Source: Ewingella sp. CoE-038-23 | GTDB taxonomy: Bacteria; Pseudomonadota; Gammaproteobacteria; Enterobacterales; Enterobacteriaceae | DNA: 64,000 bases | Assembly (NCBI RefSeq): GCF_040419245.1 | Contig: NZ_JAZHOH010000001.1 | Span: 496,001 to 560,000 of the forward strand | Direction of reading: 5' to 3' | Shown here: positions 34,739 to 45,819 of the stretch, piece after piece | Layout of the letters: the number at the start of each line of letters is the position of its first letter | Numbering within the stretch: position 1 is the stretch's first letter | Notes under the pieces: model-generated | Database searches by the model: none | What the model saw: the letters and a program-made list of their open reading frames with translations, nothing else | Told to the model about the DNA's origin: nothing | Program-made: the position numbers and the translations under genes

Positions 34739-35311
34739 TTAGGCTTTTTGCATCTCGCCAATCGGGAGCACGGTTCGGCCATACTGCTCGTTCAGCACTT
34801 CTGCCATCGCCAAATAAATGGCGCTCGCGCCGCAGAAGATCCCTTCGAATCCGGCGATATGCAGCACGTCCGCGTTACCGGTGATATTGCCCACGGCCAG
34901 CAAAGCGAACAGTACAGTCAGGCTGCCGAAAACCACCTGTAATCCGCGGTTTGCTTTCAAGGTGCCGAAAAACATGAAAAGGGTGAAGACGCCCCACAGA
35001 CCAAGATAAACCCCTAAGAAGCTTTCGCTACTGGCATCTGCCACGCCCATGCGCGGCAGCATCAGAATGCCGACCAAGCTCAGCCAGAATGCGCCATAAG
35101 AGGTGAAGGCCGTGGTGCCAAAGGTATTGCCCTTTTTAAACTCCATGATGCCCGCAAATATCTGAATCAGGCCACCATAGAAAATCCCCATGCTGACGAT
35201 GACGGCAGTCAGGGGGAAGAAACCGGCATTGTGTAAATTCAACAAGATAGTTGTCATGCCAAAACCCATCAGACCCAAGGGGCAGGGGTTGGCCATCATT
35301 TTGCTTTGCAT
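34739..35311 (-). CDS. satP: Acetate/succinate:H+ symporter SatP (YaaH)
   Basis: 190-residue inner-membrane channel-like transporter of the GPR1/FUN34/YaaH (AceTr) family with six helices. The signature [23 protein letters not shown] is at residues 8-30; [22 protein letters not shown] and [21 protein letters not shown] follow. E. coli SatP takes up acetate and succinate. It is divergent from dnaK. In E. coli yaaW and yaaI lie between the two; both are missing here. Confidence 0.95.
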   Translation of the reverse strand: MQSKMMANPCPLGLMGFGMTTILLNLHNAGFFPLTAVIVSMGIFYGGLIQIFAGIMEFKKGNTFGTTAFTSYGAFWLSLVGILMLPRMGVADASSESFLGVYLGLWGVFTLFMFFGTLKANRGLQVVFGSLTVLFALLAVGNITGNADVLHIAGFEGIFCGASAIYLAMAEVLNEQYGRTVLPIGEMQKA

Positions 35312-35479
35312 AATTCCTCTGGACTATAAATGTCGCGAATAAATAACCGGGCTAGATTCACTTGTGAAAGGGGCAAAAAGGCCACATATCGTCACCAGCG
35401 CGCGGCATCATAAGGAGGTGTCAGCGAGCAAACATTGATCTGGCGTAACCGCAGTTGAAGATTTTTTTTCATTGAACCC
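35312..35479. other. satP-dnaK intergenic region, left part
   Basis: No gene seen. An 11-bp direct repeat AACCGCAGTTG at 35447-35457 and 35515-35525 flanks the heat-shock promoter. No satP promoter could be assigned with confidence. Confidence 0.4.
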
Positions 35480-35506
35480 CTTGATGCTGGCTCGCATGGC
35501 CCCATC
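35480..35506 (+). promoter_or_regulatory. Sigma-32 heat-shock promoter of dnaK
   Basis: CTTGATG (35480-35486), preceded by CCC, and CCCCATCT (35500-35507) match the sigma-32 -35 and -10 elements. The 14-base spacing between CTTGAT and CCCCAT is the same as in E. coli dnaK P1. The leader from here to the ATG is about 115 bases. Confidence 0.9.
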
Positions 35507-35629
35507 TTATTCTCAACCGCAGTTGTTACCGCCAGTAAAAGGCAATATTGGGCAGTTGAAATTAAACAATTCGTCCACATATACAGTAACAACCTGACCG
35601 AATATGAATTTTTAGTGGAGACGTTTTAG

Positions 35630-37531
35630 ATGGGTAAAATTATTGGGATCGACCTGGGTACCACCAACTCTTGTGTGGCTATTATGGATGGCACAACTGC
35701 ACGTGTGCTGGAGAACGCAGAGGGTGATCGCACCACTCCTTCCATCATCGCTTATGCAGCAGATGGCGAAACTCTGGTGGGCTCACCAGCTAAGCGTCAG
35801 GCTGTCACTAACCCGCAAAACACCCTGTTTGCGATTAAGCGCCTGATTGGCCGTCGCTTCCAGGACGAAGAAGTACAGCGTGACAAAGGCATCATGCCTT
35901 ACCAGATCGTTGGCGCAGATAACGGCGACGCATGGATCGACGTTAAAGGCCAAAAAATCGCACCTCCGCAGATTTCTGCAGAAGTGTTGAAGAAAATGAA
36001 GAAAACGGCTGAAGATTATCTGGGCGAACCAGTAACTGAAGCGGTTATCACTGTACCTGCTTACTTCAACGATGCTCAGCGTCAGGCAACCAAAGACGCC
36101 GGCCGTATCGCAGGTCTGGAAGTAAAACGTATCATCAACGAACCAACCGCTGCTGCTCTAGCATACGGTCTGGATCGTGAAGTCGGCAACCGCACCATCG
36201 CGGTATACGACTTGGGTGGTGGTACTTTCGATATTTCAATCATCGAAATCGATGAAGTTGATGGCGAGAAAACCTTCGAAGTTCTGGCAACCAACGGTGA
36301 TACCCACCTGGGTGGTGAAGACTTCGATAGCCGTCTGATCAACTATCTGGTTGAAGAGTTCAAGAAAGAGCAAGGCATGGACCTGCGTAACGATCCGCTG
36401 GCTATGCAACGTCTGAAAGAAGCGGCTGAGAAAGCGAAAATCGAACTTTCTTCTGCACAACAGACTGACGTTAACCTGCCGTACATCACTGCTGATGCGA
36501 CAGGTCCAAAACACATGAACATCAAAGTGACCCGTGCAAAACTGGAATCACTGGTTGAAGACTTGGTAGGTCGTTCTATCGAGCCACTGAAAGTAGCTCT
36601 GAAAGACGCTGGCCTGTCAGTTTCTGACATTCAAGACGTTATCTTGGTAGGCGGTCAGACCCGTATGCCAATGGTTCAGAAGAAAGTCGCAGACTTCTTC
36701 GGTAAAGAACCACGTAAAGACGTTAACCCGGACGAAGCGGTAGCTATCGGTGCTGCAGTTCAGGGCGGCGTGTTGTCTGGTGATGTTAAAGACGTTCTGT
36801 TGCTGGACGTGACTCCACTGTCTCTGGGTATCGAAACCATGGGCGGCGTGATGACTCCACTGATCACCAAGAACACCACCATCCCAACTAAGCACAGCCA
36901 GGTGTTCTCTACTGCGGAAGACAACCAGTCTGCAGTAACCATCCACGTGGTGCAGGGTGAGCGTAAACGTTCTAGCGATAACAAGTCTCTGGGTCAGTTC
37001 AACCTGGACGGCATCCAAGCTGCACCACGCGGTATGGCGCAGATCGAAGTCACCTTCGACCTGGATGCTGATGGTATCTTGCACGTTTCTGCTAAAGACA
37101 AAAATACCGGTCGCGAGCAGAAAATCACCATCAAGGCTTCTTCTGGTCTGAGCGAAGAAGAAATCCAGAAAATGGTGAACGATGCCGAAGCTAACGCCGA
37201 GTCTGACCGTAAGTTCGAAGAACTGGTCCAGACCCGTAACCAAGCGGATCACCTGATCCACGGTACGCGTAAGCAACTGGAAGAGTCTGGCGACAAGCTG
37301 CCAGCTGAAGATAAAACCGCGATTGAAGAAGCCCTGAAAGCACTGGAAGTTTCTGCTAAAGGCGAAGATAAAGCGGATATCGAAGCTAAGCTGCAGGCGC
37401 TGGTGCAGGTTTCTGGCAAGTTAGCAGAAATGGCACAGCCACAAGGCCAGGCCGAAGGCGGCGACGACAGCGCGAAGAAAGATGATGACGTTGTTGACGC
37501 TGAATTCGAAGAAGTTAAAGACAAGAAATAA
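35630..37531 (+). CDS. dnaK: Molecular chaperone DnaK (Hsp70)
   Basis: 633-residue Hsp70 chaperone. The N-terminal actin-like ATPase domain begins [34 protein letters not shown] and [11 protein letters not shown] are its phosphate and adenosine motifs. The interdomain linker is [16 protein letters not shown] (about 388-403). The substrate-binding domain and lid end in EFEEVKDKK. It works with DnaJ and GrpE and controls sigma-32 stability. Codon use is strongly biased. Transcribed from a sigma-32 promoter, with dnaJ 112 bases downstream. Confidence 0.99.
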   Translation: MGKIIGIDLGTTNSCVAIMDGTTARVLENAEGDRTTPSIIAYAADGETLVGSPAKRQAVTNPQNTLFAIKRLIGRRFQDEEVQRDKGIMPYQIVGADNGDAWIDVKGQKIAPPQISAEVLKKMKKTAEDYLGEPVTEAVITVPAYFNDAQRQATKDAGRIAGLEVKRIINEPTAAALAYGLDREVGNRTIAVYDLGGGTFDISIIEIDEVDGEKTFEVLATNGDTHLGGEDFDSRLINYLVEEFKKEQGMDLRNDPLAMQRLKEAAEKAKIELSSAQQTDVNLPYITADATGPKHMNIKVTRAKLESLVEDLVGRSIEPLKVALKDAGLSVSDIQDVILVGGQTRMPMVQKKVADFFGKEPRKDVNPDEAVAIGAAVQGGVLSGDVKDVLLLDVTPLSLGIETMGGVMTPLITKNTTIPTKHSQVFSTAEDNQSAVTIHVVQGERKRSSDNKSLGQFNLDGIQAAPRGMAQIEVTFDLDADGILHVSAKDKNTGREQKITIKASSGLSEEEIQKMVNDAEANAESDRKFEELVQTRNQADHLIHGTRKQLEESGDKLPAEDKTAIEEALKALEVSAKGEDKADIEAKLQALVQVSGKLAEMAQPQGQAEGGDDSAKKDDDVVDAEFEEVKDKK

Positions 37532-37586
37532 TCGCCCTTAAGCGGGCACAGTAAGAGTTCTTAACAAGACCTTTTATTGAAAACCA

Positions 37587-37618
37587 GCACGGGCGTCGAG
37601 GAAACTCTGCGCCCGTGC
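37587..37618 (+). other. dnaK-dnaJ intergenic hairpin
   Basis: GCACGGGCG (37587-37595) and CGCCCGTGC (37610-37618) are perfect complements, with a short inner GAG/CTC. No T run follows. Such a stem lowers or protects the dnaJ part of the message and helps set the DnaK:DnaJ ratio; this role is an inference. Confidence 0.6.
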
Positions 37619-37643
37619 ACGCATGTTGAGGGCAGGAAAAAGC

Positions 37644-38777
37644 ATGGCGAAGCAAGATTATTACGAGCTGTTGGGCGTTTCCAAAACGGCCGACGAGCGC
37701 GAAATCAAAAAAGCCTATAAGCGGCTAGCGATGAAGCACCATCCTGATAGAAATCAGGGTGATAAAGAATCCGAAACCAAATTTAAAGAAATCAAAGAAG
37801 CTTACGAAATTCTGACTGACGCACAGAAACGTGCTGCTTACGACCAATATGGTCATGCTGCCTTCGAACAAGGCGGAATGGGCGGTGGCGGCGGCTACGG
37901 TGGCGGCGGTGCAGACTTTAGCGACATCTTTGGTGACGTCTTTGGCGACATCTTCGGTGGTGGACGCCGTCAGCGTGCCAGCCGAGGTTCAGATCTGCGT
38001 TACAACATGGATCTGACTTTGGAAGAGGCCGTTCGTGGTGTCACCAAAGAGATCCGCATTCCGACACTGGCCGAGTGTGACGTTTGCCACGGCAGCGGCG
38101 CGAAAGCCGGAAGCTCTCCGGTAACCTGTCCGACCTGTCACGGTGCCGGTCAAGTGCAGATGCGTCAGGGCTTCTTTACTGTGCAGCAGGCTTGTCCTAC
38201 CTGCCAGGGCCGCGGCCAAATCATTAAAGATCCGTGCAACAAGTGTCACGGCCATGGTCGCGTAGAACGCTCGAAAACCCTGTCAGTGAAAATCCCTGCG
38301 GGTGTGGACACTGGCGACCGTATTCGTCTGGAAGGTGAAGGCGAAGCGGGCGAGCACGGTGCTCCGGCGGGCGACCTGTACGTTCAGGTTCAAGTCAAAG
38401 CGCACAAAATCTTTGAGCGCGAAGGCAACAACCTGTACTGCGAAGTGCCAATCAACTTCGCGATGGCGGCTTTGGGTGGCGAGATTGAAGTGCCAACCCT
38501 CGATGGCCGCGTGAAGCTGAAAGTGCCAGCAGAGACTCAGACCGGCAAGCTGTTCCGCATGCGCGGTCGCGGTGTGAAATCCGTGCGCGGTGGTGCTCAG
38601 GGCGACCTGCTGTGCCGCGTAGTGGTTGAGACGCCGGTTAGCCTTAACGAGAAACAGAAGCAGTTGCTGCGCGATCTGGAAGAGAGCTTCGGTGGCGCAT
38701 CGGGCGAGAAAAACAGCCCGCGTTCTAAAAGCTTCTTAGATGGCGTGAAAAAGTTCTTTGATGATCTGACGCGTTAA
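37644..38777 (+). CDS. dnaJ: Co-chaperone DnaJ (Hsp40)
   Basis: 377 residues (E. coli 376), full type I architecture: J domain 1-70 with HPD in [10 protein letters not shown]; Gly/Phe-rich stretch [31 protein letters not shown]; four CxxCxGxG zinc repeats ([32 protein letters not shown]); and the C-terminal substrate-binding and dimer domains. It stimulates DnaK ATPase and delivers substrates. The start ATG at 37644 has AGGA 6 bases upstream; an ATG at 37623 is too far from a ribosome site. A terminator follows. Confidence 0.98.
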   Translation: MAKQDYYELLGVSKTADEREIKKAYKRLAMKHHPDRNQGDKESETKFKEIKEAYEILTDAQKRAAYDQYGHAAFEQGGMGGGGGYGGGGADFSDIFGDVFGDIFGGGRRQRASRGSDLRYNMDLTLEEAVRGVTKEIRIPTLAECDVCHGSGAKAGSSPVTCPTCHGAGQVQMRQGFFTVQQACPTCQGRGQIIKDPCNKCHGHGRVERSKTLSVKIPAGVDTGDRIRLEGEGEAGEHGAPAGDLYVQVQVKAHKIFEREGNNLYCEVPINFAMAALGGEIEVPTLDGRVKLKVPAETQTGKLFRMRGRGVKSVRGGAQGDLLCRVVVETPVSLNEKQKQLLRDLEESFGGASGEKNSPRSKSFLDGVKKFFDDLTR

Positions 38778-38811
38778 TCCCTTCAGACTCAAGACGTTAG
38801 TTAACACTTTT

Positions 38812-38848
38812 AATCCCCGTCAGCCTGTTCAGGCGGCGGGGATTTTTT
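38812..38848 (+). terminator. Terminator after dnaJ
   Basis: AATCCCCG pairs with CGGGGATT, with an inner GCCTG/CAGGC stem, followed by seven T. Confidence 0.85.
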
Positions 38849-38941
38849 TATGGCGGAGCTATAGGGCGTCTTGGCGTATAATTCGGTTAAACCGAGCTAT
38901 GAAGCAGCAATAATCGATTTTTTCCGAGCTTTGCTATTGGC

Positions 38942-38984
38942 TATAATTTGCCGCAACTGCGCAGGAAATGGCTGCGTTAACGCA
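38942..38984 (+). promoter_or_regulatory. Candidate nhaA promoter and leader palindrome
   Basis: A consensus -10 TATAAT lies at 38942-38947 without a recognisable -35, as expected for a promoter that needs an activator such as NhaR. A perfect 12-bp palindrome TGCGTTAACGCA (38973-38984) lies between it and the ribosome site. Confidence 0.4.
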
Positions 38985-39002
38985 TTTAACAGGAGTCTGA
39001 AA

Positions 39003-40184
39003 GTGTCGAATATTATTCGTCAGTTTTTACGTATGGAAGCCGCGGGCGGCATTGTATTGATTGTGGCCGCAATCATTGCACTGGTTATGGCCAACACGCC
39101 AATGCAGGGGCTTTACCAAGCCTTTCTCGACATTCCCGTCACGCTGCGCTTTGCTGACCTATTAATTGATAAACCGCTGCTGCTGTGGATAAACGACGGC
39201 CTGATGGCGGTGTTCTTCCTGATGATTGGCCTTGAGGTTAAGCGCGAACTGCGCGAAGGCAATCTGGCAAATCGCGAGCAGGCGCTGTTCCCGGCCATTG
39301 CGGCAGTGGGCGGTATGGTCGCCCCGGCGGTGATTTACCTGATGTTTAACGGAGCGGATGAGGTCGCGCGCCAAGGCTGGGCTATTCCGGCGGCGACTGA
39401 TATCGCTTTCGCACTGGGCGTAATGGCGCTGCTGGGTTCGCGCGTGCCGACCGGGCTAAAGGTGTTCTTGCTGGCGCTCGCTATTATTGATGACCTTGGC
39501 GCTATCGTGATTATCGCGCTGTTCTACAGCCACGATATCTCGGGCATGGCGTTAGGGCTGGCGGCGTTGTCCATTGCCGTACTGGCATGGCTGAACTGGC
39601 GCGGCGTCGGCAAACTCACGCCGTATCTGCTGGTGGGTGCGGTGCTGTGGGTCTGCGTGCTGAAATCGGGTATCCATGCCACTCTGGCGGGCGTGATCCT
39701 CGGTTTCTTCATTCCGCTAGAGACAAGACAGAAAGTCTCTCCGGCTCGCCGTTTAGAGCATGGCATTCACCCTTACGTGGCTTGGTTTATCCTGCCGATA
39801 TTTGCCTTTGCTAATGCCGGTGTCTCGCTGCAGGGCGTGTCGACGGAGAGTGTCTTCTCTCTGTTGCCGATGGGTATCGCGGCCGGTTTGTTACTTGGCA
39901 AGCCAATCGGCATCATGATTTTCAGCGGCATAGCGGTAAAACTTGGCATTGCGCGCTTGCCGGAAGGGATTAATTTCAAACAGATTGCCGGGGTATCCGT
40001 GCTCTGCGGTATTGGTTTTACGATGTCGATTTTCATCGCCTCGCTGGCCTTTGCCAAAGCCGATCCAGAGCTACTGACTTACTCGAAAATCGGTATTTTG
40101 CTCGGCTCCACCGTTTCGGCAGTTTTAGGTTATCTGTTACTGAATAAGTTATTGCCGAAGAGAGGCCATCGCCACGGCGCGTAG
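39003..40184 (+). CDS. nhaA: Na+/H+ antiporter NhaA
   Basis: Inner-membrane antiporter that exports Na+ or Li+ in exchange for two H+, active at alkaline pH. 393 residues with about 12 helices. The ion-binding aspartates D163 and D164 ([10 protein letters not shown]) and D133 ([11 protein letters not shown]) sit at the same numbers as in E. coli. The start is GTG at 39003, with AGGAG at 38991-38995, giving [10 protein letters not shown]; an open frame back to 38871 has no ribosome site. Followed after 47 bases by its regulator nhaR. Confidence 0.96.
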   Translation: MSNIIRQFLRMEAAGGIVLIVAAIIALVMANTPMQGLYQAFLDIPVTLRFADLLIDKPLLLWINDGLMAVFFLMIGLEVKRELREGNLANREQALFPAIAAVGGMVAPAVIYLMFNGADEVARQGWAIPAATDIAFALGVMALLGSRVPTGLKVFLLALAIIDDLGAIVIIALFYSHDISGMALGLAALSIAVLAWLNWRGVGKLTPYLLVGAVLWVCVLKSGIHATLAGVILGFFIPLETRQKVSPARRLEHGIHPYVAWFILPIFAFANAGVSLQGVSTESVFSLLPMGIAAGLLLGKPIGIMIFSGIAVKLGIARLPEGINFKQIAGVSVLCGIGFTMSIFIASLAFAKADPELLTYSKIGILLGSTVSAVLGYLLLNKLLPKRGHRHGA

Positions 40185-40231
40185 GCCAATGCTCACCTTG
40201 TGTGAACCTCGAATAGCCAGAAGGAGCAGGT

Positions 40232-41122
40232 ATGTCGCATATCAATTTCAACCACCTGTACTACTTTTGGCAGGTTTGCAAAACCGGATCGATGGTGGGG
40301 GCGGCAGAGGCATTGTTTCTGACGCCGCAAACCATCACCGGTCAGATTAAGTCATTGGAAGAGCGTCTTGGCGGCAAGCTGTTTAAGCGTCAAGGGCGCG
40401 GGCTAGTGCCTTCTGAACTGGGGCAACTGGTCTTTCGCTACGCCGACAAGATGTTTGCCATGAGCCAGGAGATGCTGGATATCGTCAACTATCGCAAAGA
40501 GTCCAGCCTGCTGTTTGATGTCGGCGTGGCCGATGCGTTGTCGAAAAGATTGGTCAGCCGGGTGCTGGATGCCGCCGTGGTGGATAACCAAGATATCCAT
40601 CTGCGCTGCTTCGAATCGACTCACGAGATGCTGCTGGAGCAGCTTAGCCAGCACAAGCTCGACATCATTCTGTCGGATTGTCCGGTGGACTCCACCCAGC
40701 AGGAAGGGCTGTTTTCAGTCAAGCTGGGGGAAAGCCCTATCAGCTTTTATTGCCGCCAGCCGGCAGAAAGTGAGGCTTTCCCCGAGTGCCTTGAGAAGCG
40801 CCCATTGCTGATCCCCGGCAGGCGCTCAATGCTTGGCCGCAAGCTGCTCAATTGGTTTAACACTCAGGGGCTGAAGGTGAAAATCTTGGGCGAGTTTGAT
40901 GATGCCGCGCTGATGAAGGCTTTTGCCCAGAATCACAATGCGATCTTTGTCGCGCCGTCGGTGTATCTGACCGAGGTGTTTCACGGGGATGATATTGTCG
41001 AGGTAGGGCGGGTAGAGGGCTTACAGGAAGAGTACTACGTGATTTTCGCCGAGAGGATGATTCAGCACCCTTCGGTACAGCGGGTGTGTAACACCGACTT
41101 CTCAGGGCTGTTCACTGGCTGA
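40232..41122 (+). CDS. nhaR: LysR-family activator NhaR
   Basis: 296-residue LysR regulator, placed after nhaA as in E. coli. The N-terminal helix-turn-helix reads [40 protein letters not shown], followed by a periplasmic-binding-like effector domain. NhaR activates nhaA in response to Na+ and in E. coli also affects osmC and pga. ATG with AGGAG upstream. Followed by a terminator shared with convergent rpsT. Confidence 0.95.
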   Translation: MSHINFNHLYYFWQVCKTGSMVGAAEALFLTPQTITGQIKSLEERLGGKLFKRQGRGLVPSELGQLVFRYADKMFAMSQEMLDIVNYRKESSLLFDVGVADALSKRLVSRVLDAAVVDNQDIHLRCFESTHEMLLEQLSQHKLDIILSDCPVDSTQQEGLFSVKLGESPISFYCRQPAESEAFPECLEKRPLLIPGRRSMLGRKLLNWFNTQGLKVKILGEFDDAALMKAFAQNHNAIFVAPSVYLTEVFHGDDIVEVGRVEGLQEEYYVIFAERMIQHPSVQRVCNTDFSGLFTG

Positions 41123-41168
41123 GGGGGATTTGCGAAGTAATGAGCCGGGAAGCTCAAAAAACAGATAT

Positions 41169-41196
41169 AAAAAAACCGGCAGAAGCCGGTTTTTTT
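41169..41196. terminator. Bidirectional terminator, nhaR / rpsT
   Basis: AAAAACCGGC, AGAA loop, GCCGGTTTTT: perfect stem with long A and T tracts on both sides. Confidence 0.9.
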
Positions 41197-41219
41197 ATCA
41201 AGCAGACAACGAAATGCGA

Positions 41220-41483
41220 TTATTGCATTGCGTTGATTTGCGCAGTCAAGTTTGACTTATGACGCGCTGCTTTGTTTTTGTGGATCAGGCCTTTGCAAGA
41301 CTGACGGTCCACAATTGGTTGCATTTCGTTAAATGCATTTTGTGCAGCAGCTTTGTCGCCTGCTGCAATAGCCGCGTATACCTTCTTGATAAAGGTACGC
41401 ACCATAGAACGACGGCTCGCGTTATGCTTACGACGTTTCTCTGACTGTACGGCGCGTTTCTTAGCTGATTTGATATTAGCCAA
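41220..41483 (-). CDS. rpsT: 30S ribosomal protein S20
   Basis: 87-residue very basic primary 16S-binding protein; the sequence [26 protein letters not shown]...TAQINAMQ differs little from E. coli S20. The start is TTG at 41483 with GGGAG 8 bases upstream; no ATG fits, and the same unusual UUG start occurs in E. coli, where it takes part in autoregulation by S20. Transcribed from two promoters on the minus strand. Confidence 0.97.
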   Translation of the reverse strand: MANIKSAKKRAVQSEKRRKHNASRRSMVRTFIKKVYAAIAAGDKAAAQNAFNEMQPIVDRQSCKGLIHKNKAARHKSNLTAQINAMQ

Positions 41484-41532
41484 GGTCCAACTCCCAAATA
41501 TTTTTCTATTGAGGACAATTCGAAGGCCGAGG

Positions 41533-41561
41533 AATATGCCTTTTCGGTCTTCTTTTGTCAA
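41533..41561 (-). promoter_or_regulatory. rpsT promoter P2
   Basis: On the minus strand: perfect -35 TTGACA (41561-41556), 17-bp spacer, CATATT (41538-41533), then a GC-rich discriminator (CCTCGGCC) of the kind seen at stringently controlled promoters. Confidence 0.8.
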
Positions 41562-41586
41562 TGGATTTGTGCAAATAAGCGCCGTT

Positions 41587-41615
41587 TCTATATTCAAATC
41601 GGATTCAAACTACAA
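41587..41615 (-). promoter_or_regulatory. rpsT promoter P1
   Basis: On the minus strand: TTGTAG (41615-41610), 17-bp spacer, TATAGA (41592-41587). Weaker than P2. Two promoters in this order match the E. coli rpsT layout. Confidence 0.55.
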
Positions 41616-41917
41616 TCGGCGCTTGTTACGTTGTGATGGCGCAGGATTTTAACAGCTTCCCACCTTGGAATACAGTCTTTCGCAAGAAAATTCGACAGGA
41701 GAGTGGTTATTTAGCCAACGGGGGGCATTAACGCTTTGTTTCTACGAAAAGTCACGCTTTCCGTACATATATAGCCAAAATAATTCGAGCTACGGCTATC
41801 GCACCTGCAACTCGCACTCTGAAGGAGAGAAAGTAAGATTTTCCTCGGTGATGCCGTAATTGCGCCGTCAGATCTGCCGTATGGCGAAGAGATTGCGCTG
41901 ATCCAGTGAATCGCTGG

Positions 41918-41946
41918 TTAACCTTGGAGGCTGTACAAGGTATAAT
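41918..41946 (+). promoter_or_regulatory. ribF promoter
   Basis: TTAACC (41918-41923), 17-bp spacer, perfect -10 TATAAT (41941-41946). Start expected near 41953, giving a leader of about 40 bases. Between 41616 and 41917 I see no credible gene. Confidence 0.7.
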
Positions 41947-41966
41947 CCGCCGATTTCCACCGTTAT

Positions 41967-42002
41967 GAGTCAGCTATGGATTTGAGCCAGCTATGGAGCT
42001 AA
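41967..42002 (+). other. Duplicated start region with an 8-codon reading frame overlapping ribF
   Basis: GAG(T/C)CAGCTATGGA occurs twice, at 41967-41980 and 41984-41997, 17 bases apart. The second copy holds the ribF ATG (41993). The first holds an ATG (41976) that opens an 8-codon frame (MDLSQLWS) ending at TAA 42000-42002, out of frame with ribF and overlapping its start. Both ATGs have the same weak GAG six bases upstream. Confidence 0.5.
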
Positions 42003-42931
42003 TTCGCGGGATACACAATATTCGGGCGCGCCATCATGGCTGCGTCCTTACTATTGGTAATTTTGATGGCGTGCATCGCGGCCATCAAGCACTGATTGAA
42101 CAACTAAAGCTGGAAGGGCAGAAGCTTGGCGTTCCGGTAATGGTGATGATTTTTGAACCGCAACCTCTTGAGCTGTTTGCGGGCGATAAAGCGCCTGCTC
42201 GACTGACCAGTTTGCGAGATAAGGCCAAGTATCTTGCCGAATGCGGCGTTGATTACTTGCTATGTGTGCGCTTTGAACCGCGTTTTGCGGCTAACATTGC
42301 TCAGGCATTTATCTCCCAGCTATTGGTGGAGAAACTAGGCGTCAAATTCCTGACCGTGGGCGATGATTTTCGCTTTGGTGCTGGTCGTCTGGGCGATTTC
42401 GAATTGCTACAGAAAGCCGGCGCTGAATATGGTTTTGAAGTCATAAGCACCCAGACTTTCCGCGAAGGCGGCAGTCGCATTAGCAGTACGGCGATTCGTG
42501 ACGCGCTGCGTGATGACGACTTAGCATTAGCCGAAACGCTGCTCGGCCACCCGTTCAGCATCTCCGGGCGCGTGGTTCATGGCGACAAACTAGGCCGCAC
42601 CATCGGCTTCCCGACGGCCAACGTGCCGTTGAAGCGTTTGGTGTCTCCGGTGCGCGGCGTGTATGCCGTGGACGTGCTGGGTCTGGGCGATGAGCCTATT
42701 CCTGGCATTGCCAACATTGGTATTCGTCCGACGGTTGGCGGCGTGCGCAAGCAGCTTGAAGTGCACCTGCTCGATACCAATATCAATTTATATGGGCGCC
42801 ACATAGACGTGGTGCTACGCGCAAAATTGCGCAATGAACAGCGTTTTTCGTCGCTTGATGCCTTAAAGCAACAAATTGCGAACGATGAGGTGACCGCCCG
42901 GGAGTTCTTTGGGCTGACAGCACCACGCTAA
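41993..42931 (+). CDS. ribF: Bifunctional riboflavin kinase / FAD synthetase RibF
   Basis: Makes FMN from riboflavin and FAD from FMN. 312 residues (E. coli 313). The N-terminal adenylyltransferase domain has [17 protein letters not shown] (HxGH-type motif) and [11 protein letters not shown], and [10 protein letters not shown]. The C-terminal flavokinase domain has [20 protein letters not shown] and GVYAV. First gene of ribF-ileS-lspA-fkpB-ispH. The SD is weak and the start lies inside a small duplication. Confidence 0.96.
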   Translation: MELIRGIHNIRARHHGCVLTIGNFDGVHRGHQALIEQLKLEGQKLGVPVMVMIFEPQPLELFAGDKAPARLTSLRDKAKYLAECGVDYLLCVRFEPRFAANIAQAFISQLLVEKLGVKFLTVGDDFRFGAGRLGDFELLQKAGAEYGFEVISTQTFREGGSRISSTAIRDALRDDDLALAETLLGHPFSISGRVVHGDKLGRTIGFPTANVPLKRLVSPVRGVYAVDVLGLGDEPIPGIANIGIRPTVGGVRKQLEVHLLDTNINLYGRHIDVVLRAKLRNEQRFSSLDALKQQIANDEVTAREFFGLTAPR

Positions 42932-43002
42932 TTATTTATGACAGGTTTACTGGCAGCCGCCATGGGCCTGACATCCAGCAGAAAAACGGAACCGAGAATC
43001 TA

Positions 43003-45819
43003 ATGAGTGACTATAAGAACACCCTGAACTTGCCGGAAACAGGGTTCCCGATGCGTGGCGATTTGGCCAAGCGAGAACCTGACATGCTGAAAAACTGGTA
43101 TGAACAGGATCTGTACGGGATTATTCGCGCAGCCAAAAAGGGCAAAAAGTCCTTTATTTTGCATGACGGCCCTCCGTATGCGAACGGCAGCATTCATATT
43201 GGTCACTCAGTTAACAAAATTCTCAAAGACATTATTGTTAAGTCCAAGGGCATGGCCGGTTTTGACTCGCCTTATGTGCCGGGCTGGGACTGCCACGGTC
43301 TGCCAATCGAGCTGAAAGTAGAACAGCTGATCGGCAAGCCGGGTGAGAAAGTCTCCGCTGCTGAATTCCGCGCAGCATGTCGCAAATACGCCGCTGAGCA
43401 GGTTGAAGGTCAGAAGAAAGACTTCATCCGCCTTGGCGTGCTGGGCGATTGGGACCACCCATACCTGACGATGGATTTCAAAACCGAAGCCAACATCATC
43501 CGTGCTTTGGGCAAAATCATCGGCAATGGCCATCTGCACAAAGGCGCTAAGCCTGTCCACTGGTGTGCGGACTGCGGCTCTTCTCTGGCTGAAGCCGAAG
43601 TGGAGTATTACGACAAAGTGTCGCCATCCATCGACGTGACCTTTAACGCCGTCGACCCAGCCGCCGTGGCGGCAAAATTTGGCGCGACCGCCTTCAATGG
43701 CCCGGTTTCTCTGGTTATCTGGACCACCACGCCGTGGACCATGCCAGCTAACCGCGCGATCTCATTGAATGCCGAGTTTGCTTACCAGTTGGTGCAGGTT
43801 GAAGGCCAGTGCCTGATTCTGGCAACCGACTTGGTGGAAAGCGTTATGAAGCGCGCGGGTATCGCTGAGTGGACCGTGCTGGGTGAGTGCAAAGGCGCTG
43901 ACCTCGAGCTGCTGCGCTTCAAGCATCCGTTCCTCGACTTCGACGTGCCAGCGATTCTTGGCGACCACGTCACGCTGGATGCCGGTACGGGTGCTGTTCA
44001 TACCGCGCCGGGCCACGGCCCAGATGACTTTGTTATCGGCCAGAAATACGGTTTGGAAGTGGCTAACCCGGTTGGCCCGAACGGCTGCTACCTGCCGGGC
44101 ACCTATCCTTCACTGGATGGTAAATTCGTCTTCAAAGCCAACGACCTGATCGTTGAACTGCTGCGCGAGAAAGGCGCACTGCTGCACGTTGAGAAGCTGA
44201 ATCATAGCTATCCGTGCTGCTGGCGTCACAAAACGCCAATTATCTTCCGCGCTACGCCGCAGTGGTTCGTCAGCATGGACCAGAAAGGTCTGCGCGCGAA
44301 ATCTCTGGAAGAGATCAAAGGCGTGCAGTGGATCCCAGATTGGGGTCAGGCGCGTATCGAAAACATGGTCGCTAACCGTCCGGACTGGTGTATCTCCCGT
44401 CAGCGTACCTGGGGCGTGCCGATGTCTCTGTTCGTGCATAAAGATACTGAACAGCTACACCCGCGCACTCTGGAACTGATGGAAGAAGTGGCGAAACGCG
44501 TTGAAGTTGACGGTATTCAGGCTTGGTGGGATCTCGATCCTGCCGACATTCTGGGTGCTGACGCCGCAGATTACGTGAAAGTGCCTGACACGCTGGACGT
44601 GTGGTTCGACTCCGGTTCAACCAGCGCCTCGGTGGTTGCCGTGCGCCCTGAGTTCAACGGCCACGAAGCTGACATGTATCTGGAAGGCTCCGACCAACAC
44701 CGTGGCTGGTTCATGTCATCTCTGATGATCTCAACCGCCATGAAAGGCAAAGCGCCATACAAACAAGTTCTGACTCACGGCTTCACCGTTGATGGTCAGG
44801 GCCGCAAAATGTCCAAGTCCATCGGCAACACCGTCAGTCCTCAGGACGTGATGAACAAGCTGGGCGGCGACATTCTGCGTCTGTGGGTTGCGTCAACTGA
44901 CTACACCGGCGAAATCGCCGTGTCAGACGAGATCCTCAAGCGTTCCGCCGACTCTTATCGTCGTATCCGTAACACCGCGCGCTTCTTGCTGGCTAACCTG
45001 AATGGGTTTGATCCTGCGCTGCACTGCGTGAAGCCGGAAGAGATGGTGGTGCTGGATCGCTGGGCCGTCGGCCGTGCCAAAGCCGCTCAAGAAGAGATCA
45101 TTGCCGCTTACGAGCGCTATGACTTCCACGAAGTGGTACAGCGCCTGATGCAGTTCTGCTCGGTTGAAATGGGGTCGTTCTATCTCGACATCATTAAAGA
45201 CCGTCAGTACACCGCGAAAAGCGACAGCGTGGCTCGCCGCAGCTGCCAGACCGCGCTGTATTACATCTCTGAAGCCTTGGTGCGCTGGATGGCGCCAATC
45301 ATGTCCTTCACCGCCGACGAAATCTGGGCCTTCCTGCCGGGTTCTCGCGAGAAGTTCGTCTTCACCGAAGAGTGGTTCGACGGCCTGTTTGGCCTGGCTG
45401 GCGACGAATCGATGAATGATGACTTCTGGGACGAGCTGCTGAAAGTGCGTGGCGAAGTGAACAAAGTTATCGAGCAGGCGCGTGCTGATAAGCGCGTGGG
45501 AGGATCGTTGGAAGCTGCGGTAACGCTGTACGCTGACGATAAACTGGCTGCTGACCTGCGTTCTCTGGGTAACGAGCTACGCTTTGTGTTACTGACGTCC
45601 GGCGCTCGCGTGGCGCCATTGGCGGATGCTGATGACAGCGCGCAGGCCAGTGAGTTGCTCAAGGGCCTGAAAATCGGTCTGGAAAAAGCAGAAGGCGACA
45701 AGTGCCCACGCTGCTGGCACTACACCACTGACGTCGGCCAGGACGCGGAACACAGCGAAATCTGTGGCCGTTGTGTGACTAACATTGCCGGCGACGGCGA
45801 AGAGCGTAAGTTTGCATAA
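43003..45819 (+). CDS. ileS: Isoleucyl-tRNA synthetase IleS
   Basis: 938-residue class Ia synthetase, the same length as E. coli IleS. The ATP motifs are [13 protein letters not shown] near residue 58 and KMSKS in [10 protein letters not shown] near 602. The editing domain (CP1) lies between them with [14 protein letters not shown]. The C-terminal zinc-binding end has CPRCWHY and CGRCV, a eubacterial type. ATG at 43003, 71 bases after ribF. The stop overlaps the lspA start (TAATG). Confidence 0.98.
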   Translation: MSDYKNTLNLPETGFPMRGDLAKREPDMLKNWYEQDLYGIIRAAKKGKKSFILHDGPPYANGSIHIGHSVNKILKDIIVKSKGMAGFDSPYVPGWDCHGLPIELKVEQLIGKPGEKVSAAEFRAACRKYAAEQVEGQKKDFIRLGVLGDWDHPYLTMDFKTEANIIRALGKIIGNGHLHKGAKPVHWCADCGSSLAEAEVEYYDKVSPSIDVTFNAVDPAAVAAKFGATAFNGPVSLVIWTTTPWTMPANRAISLNAEFAYQLVQVEGQCLILATDLVESVMKRAGIAEWTVLGECKGADLELLRFKHPFLDFDVPAILGDHVTLDAGTGAVHTAPGHGPDDFVIGQKYGLEVANPVGPNGCYLPGTYPSLDGKFVFKANDLIVELLREKGALLHVEKLNHSYPCCWRHKTPIIFRATPQWFVSMDQKGLRAKSLEEIKGVQWIPDWGQARIENMVANRPDWCISRQRTWGVPMSLFVHKDTEQLHPRTLELMEEVAKRVEVDGIQAWWDLDPADILGADAADYVKVPDTLDVWFDSGSTSASVVAVRPEFNGHEADMYLEGSDQHRGWFMSSLMISTAMKGKAPYKQVLTHGFTVDGQGRKMSKSIGNTVSPQDVMNKLGGDILRLWVASTDYTGEIAVSDEILKRSADSYRRIRNTARFLLANLNGFDPALHCVKPEEMVVLDRWAVGRAKAAQEEIIAAYERYDFHEVVQRLMQFCSVEMGSFYLDIIKDRQYTAKSDSVARRSCQTALYYISEALVRWMAPIMSFTADEIWAFLPGSREKFVFTEEWFDGLFGLAGDESMNDDFWDELLKVRGEVNKVIEQARADKRVGGSLEAAVTLYADDKLAADLRSLGNELRFVLLTSGARVAPLADADDSAQASELLKGLKIGLEKAEGDKCPRCWHYTTDVGQDAEHSEICGRCVTNIAGDGEERKFA

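Noticed and set aside
41353..41859. Small open frames between rpsT and ribF, where E. coli annotates yaaY
   Set aside because: One frame includes RRLLRCDGAGF, which recalls the start of E. coli YaaY, but it is cut by a stop directly after. The stretch is better explained by the two rpsT promoters. From memory only; a protein search would decide.
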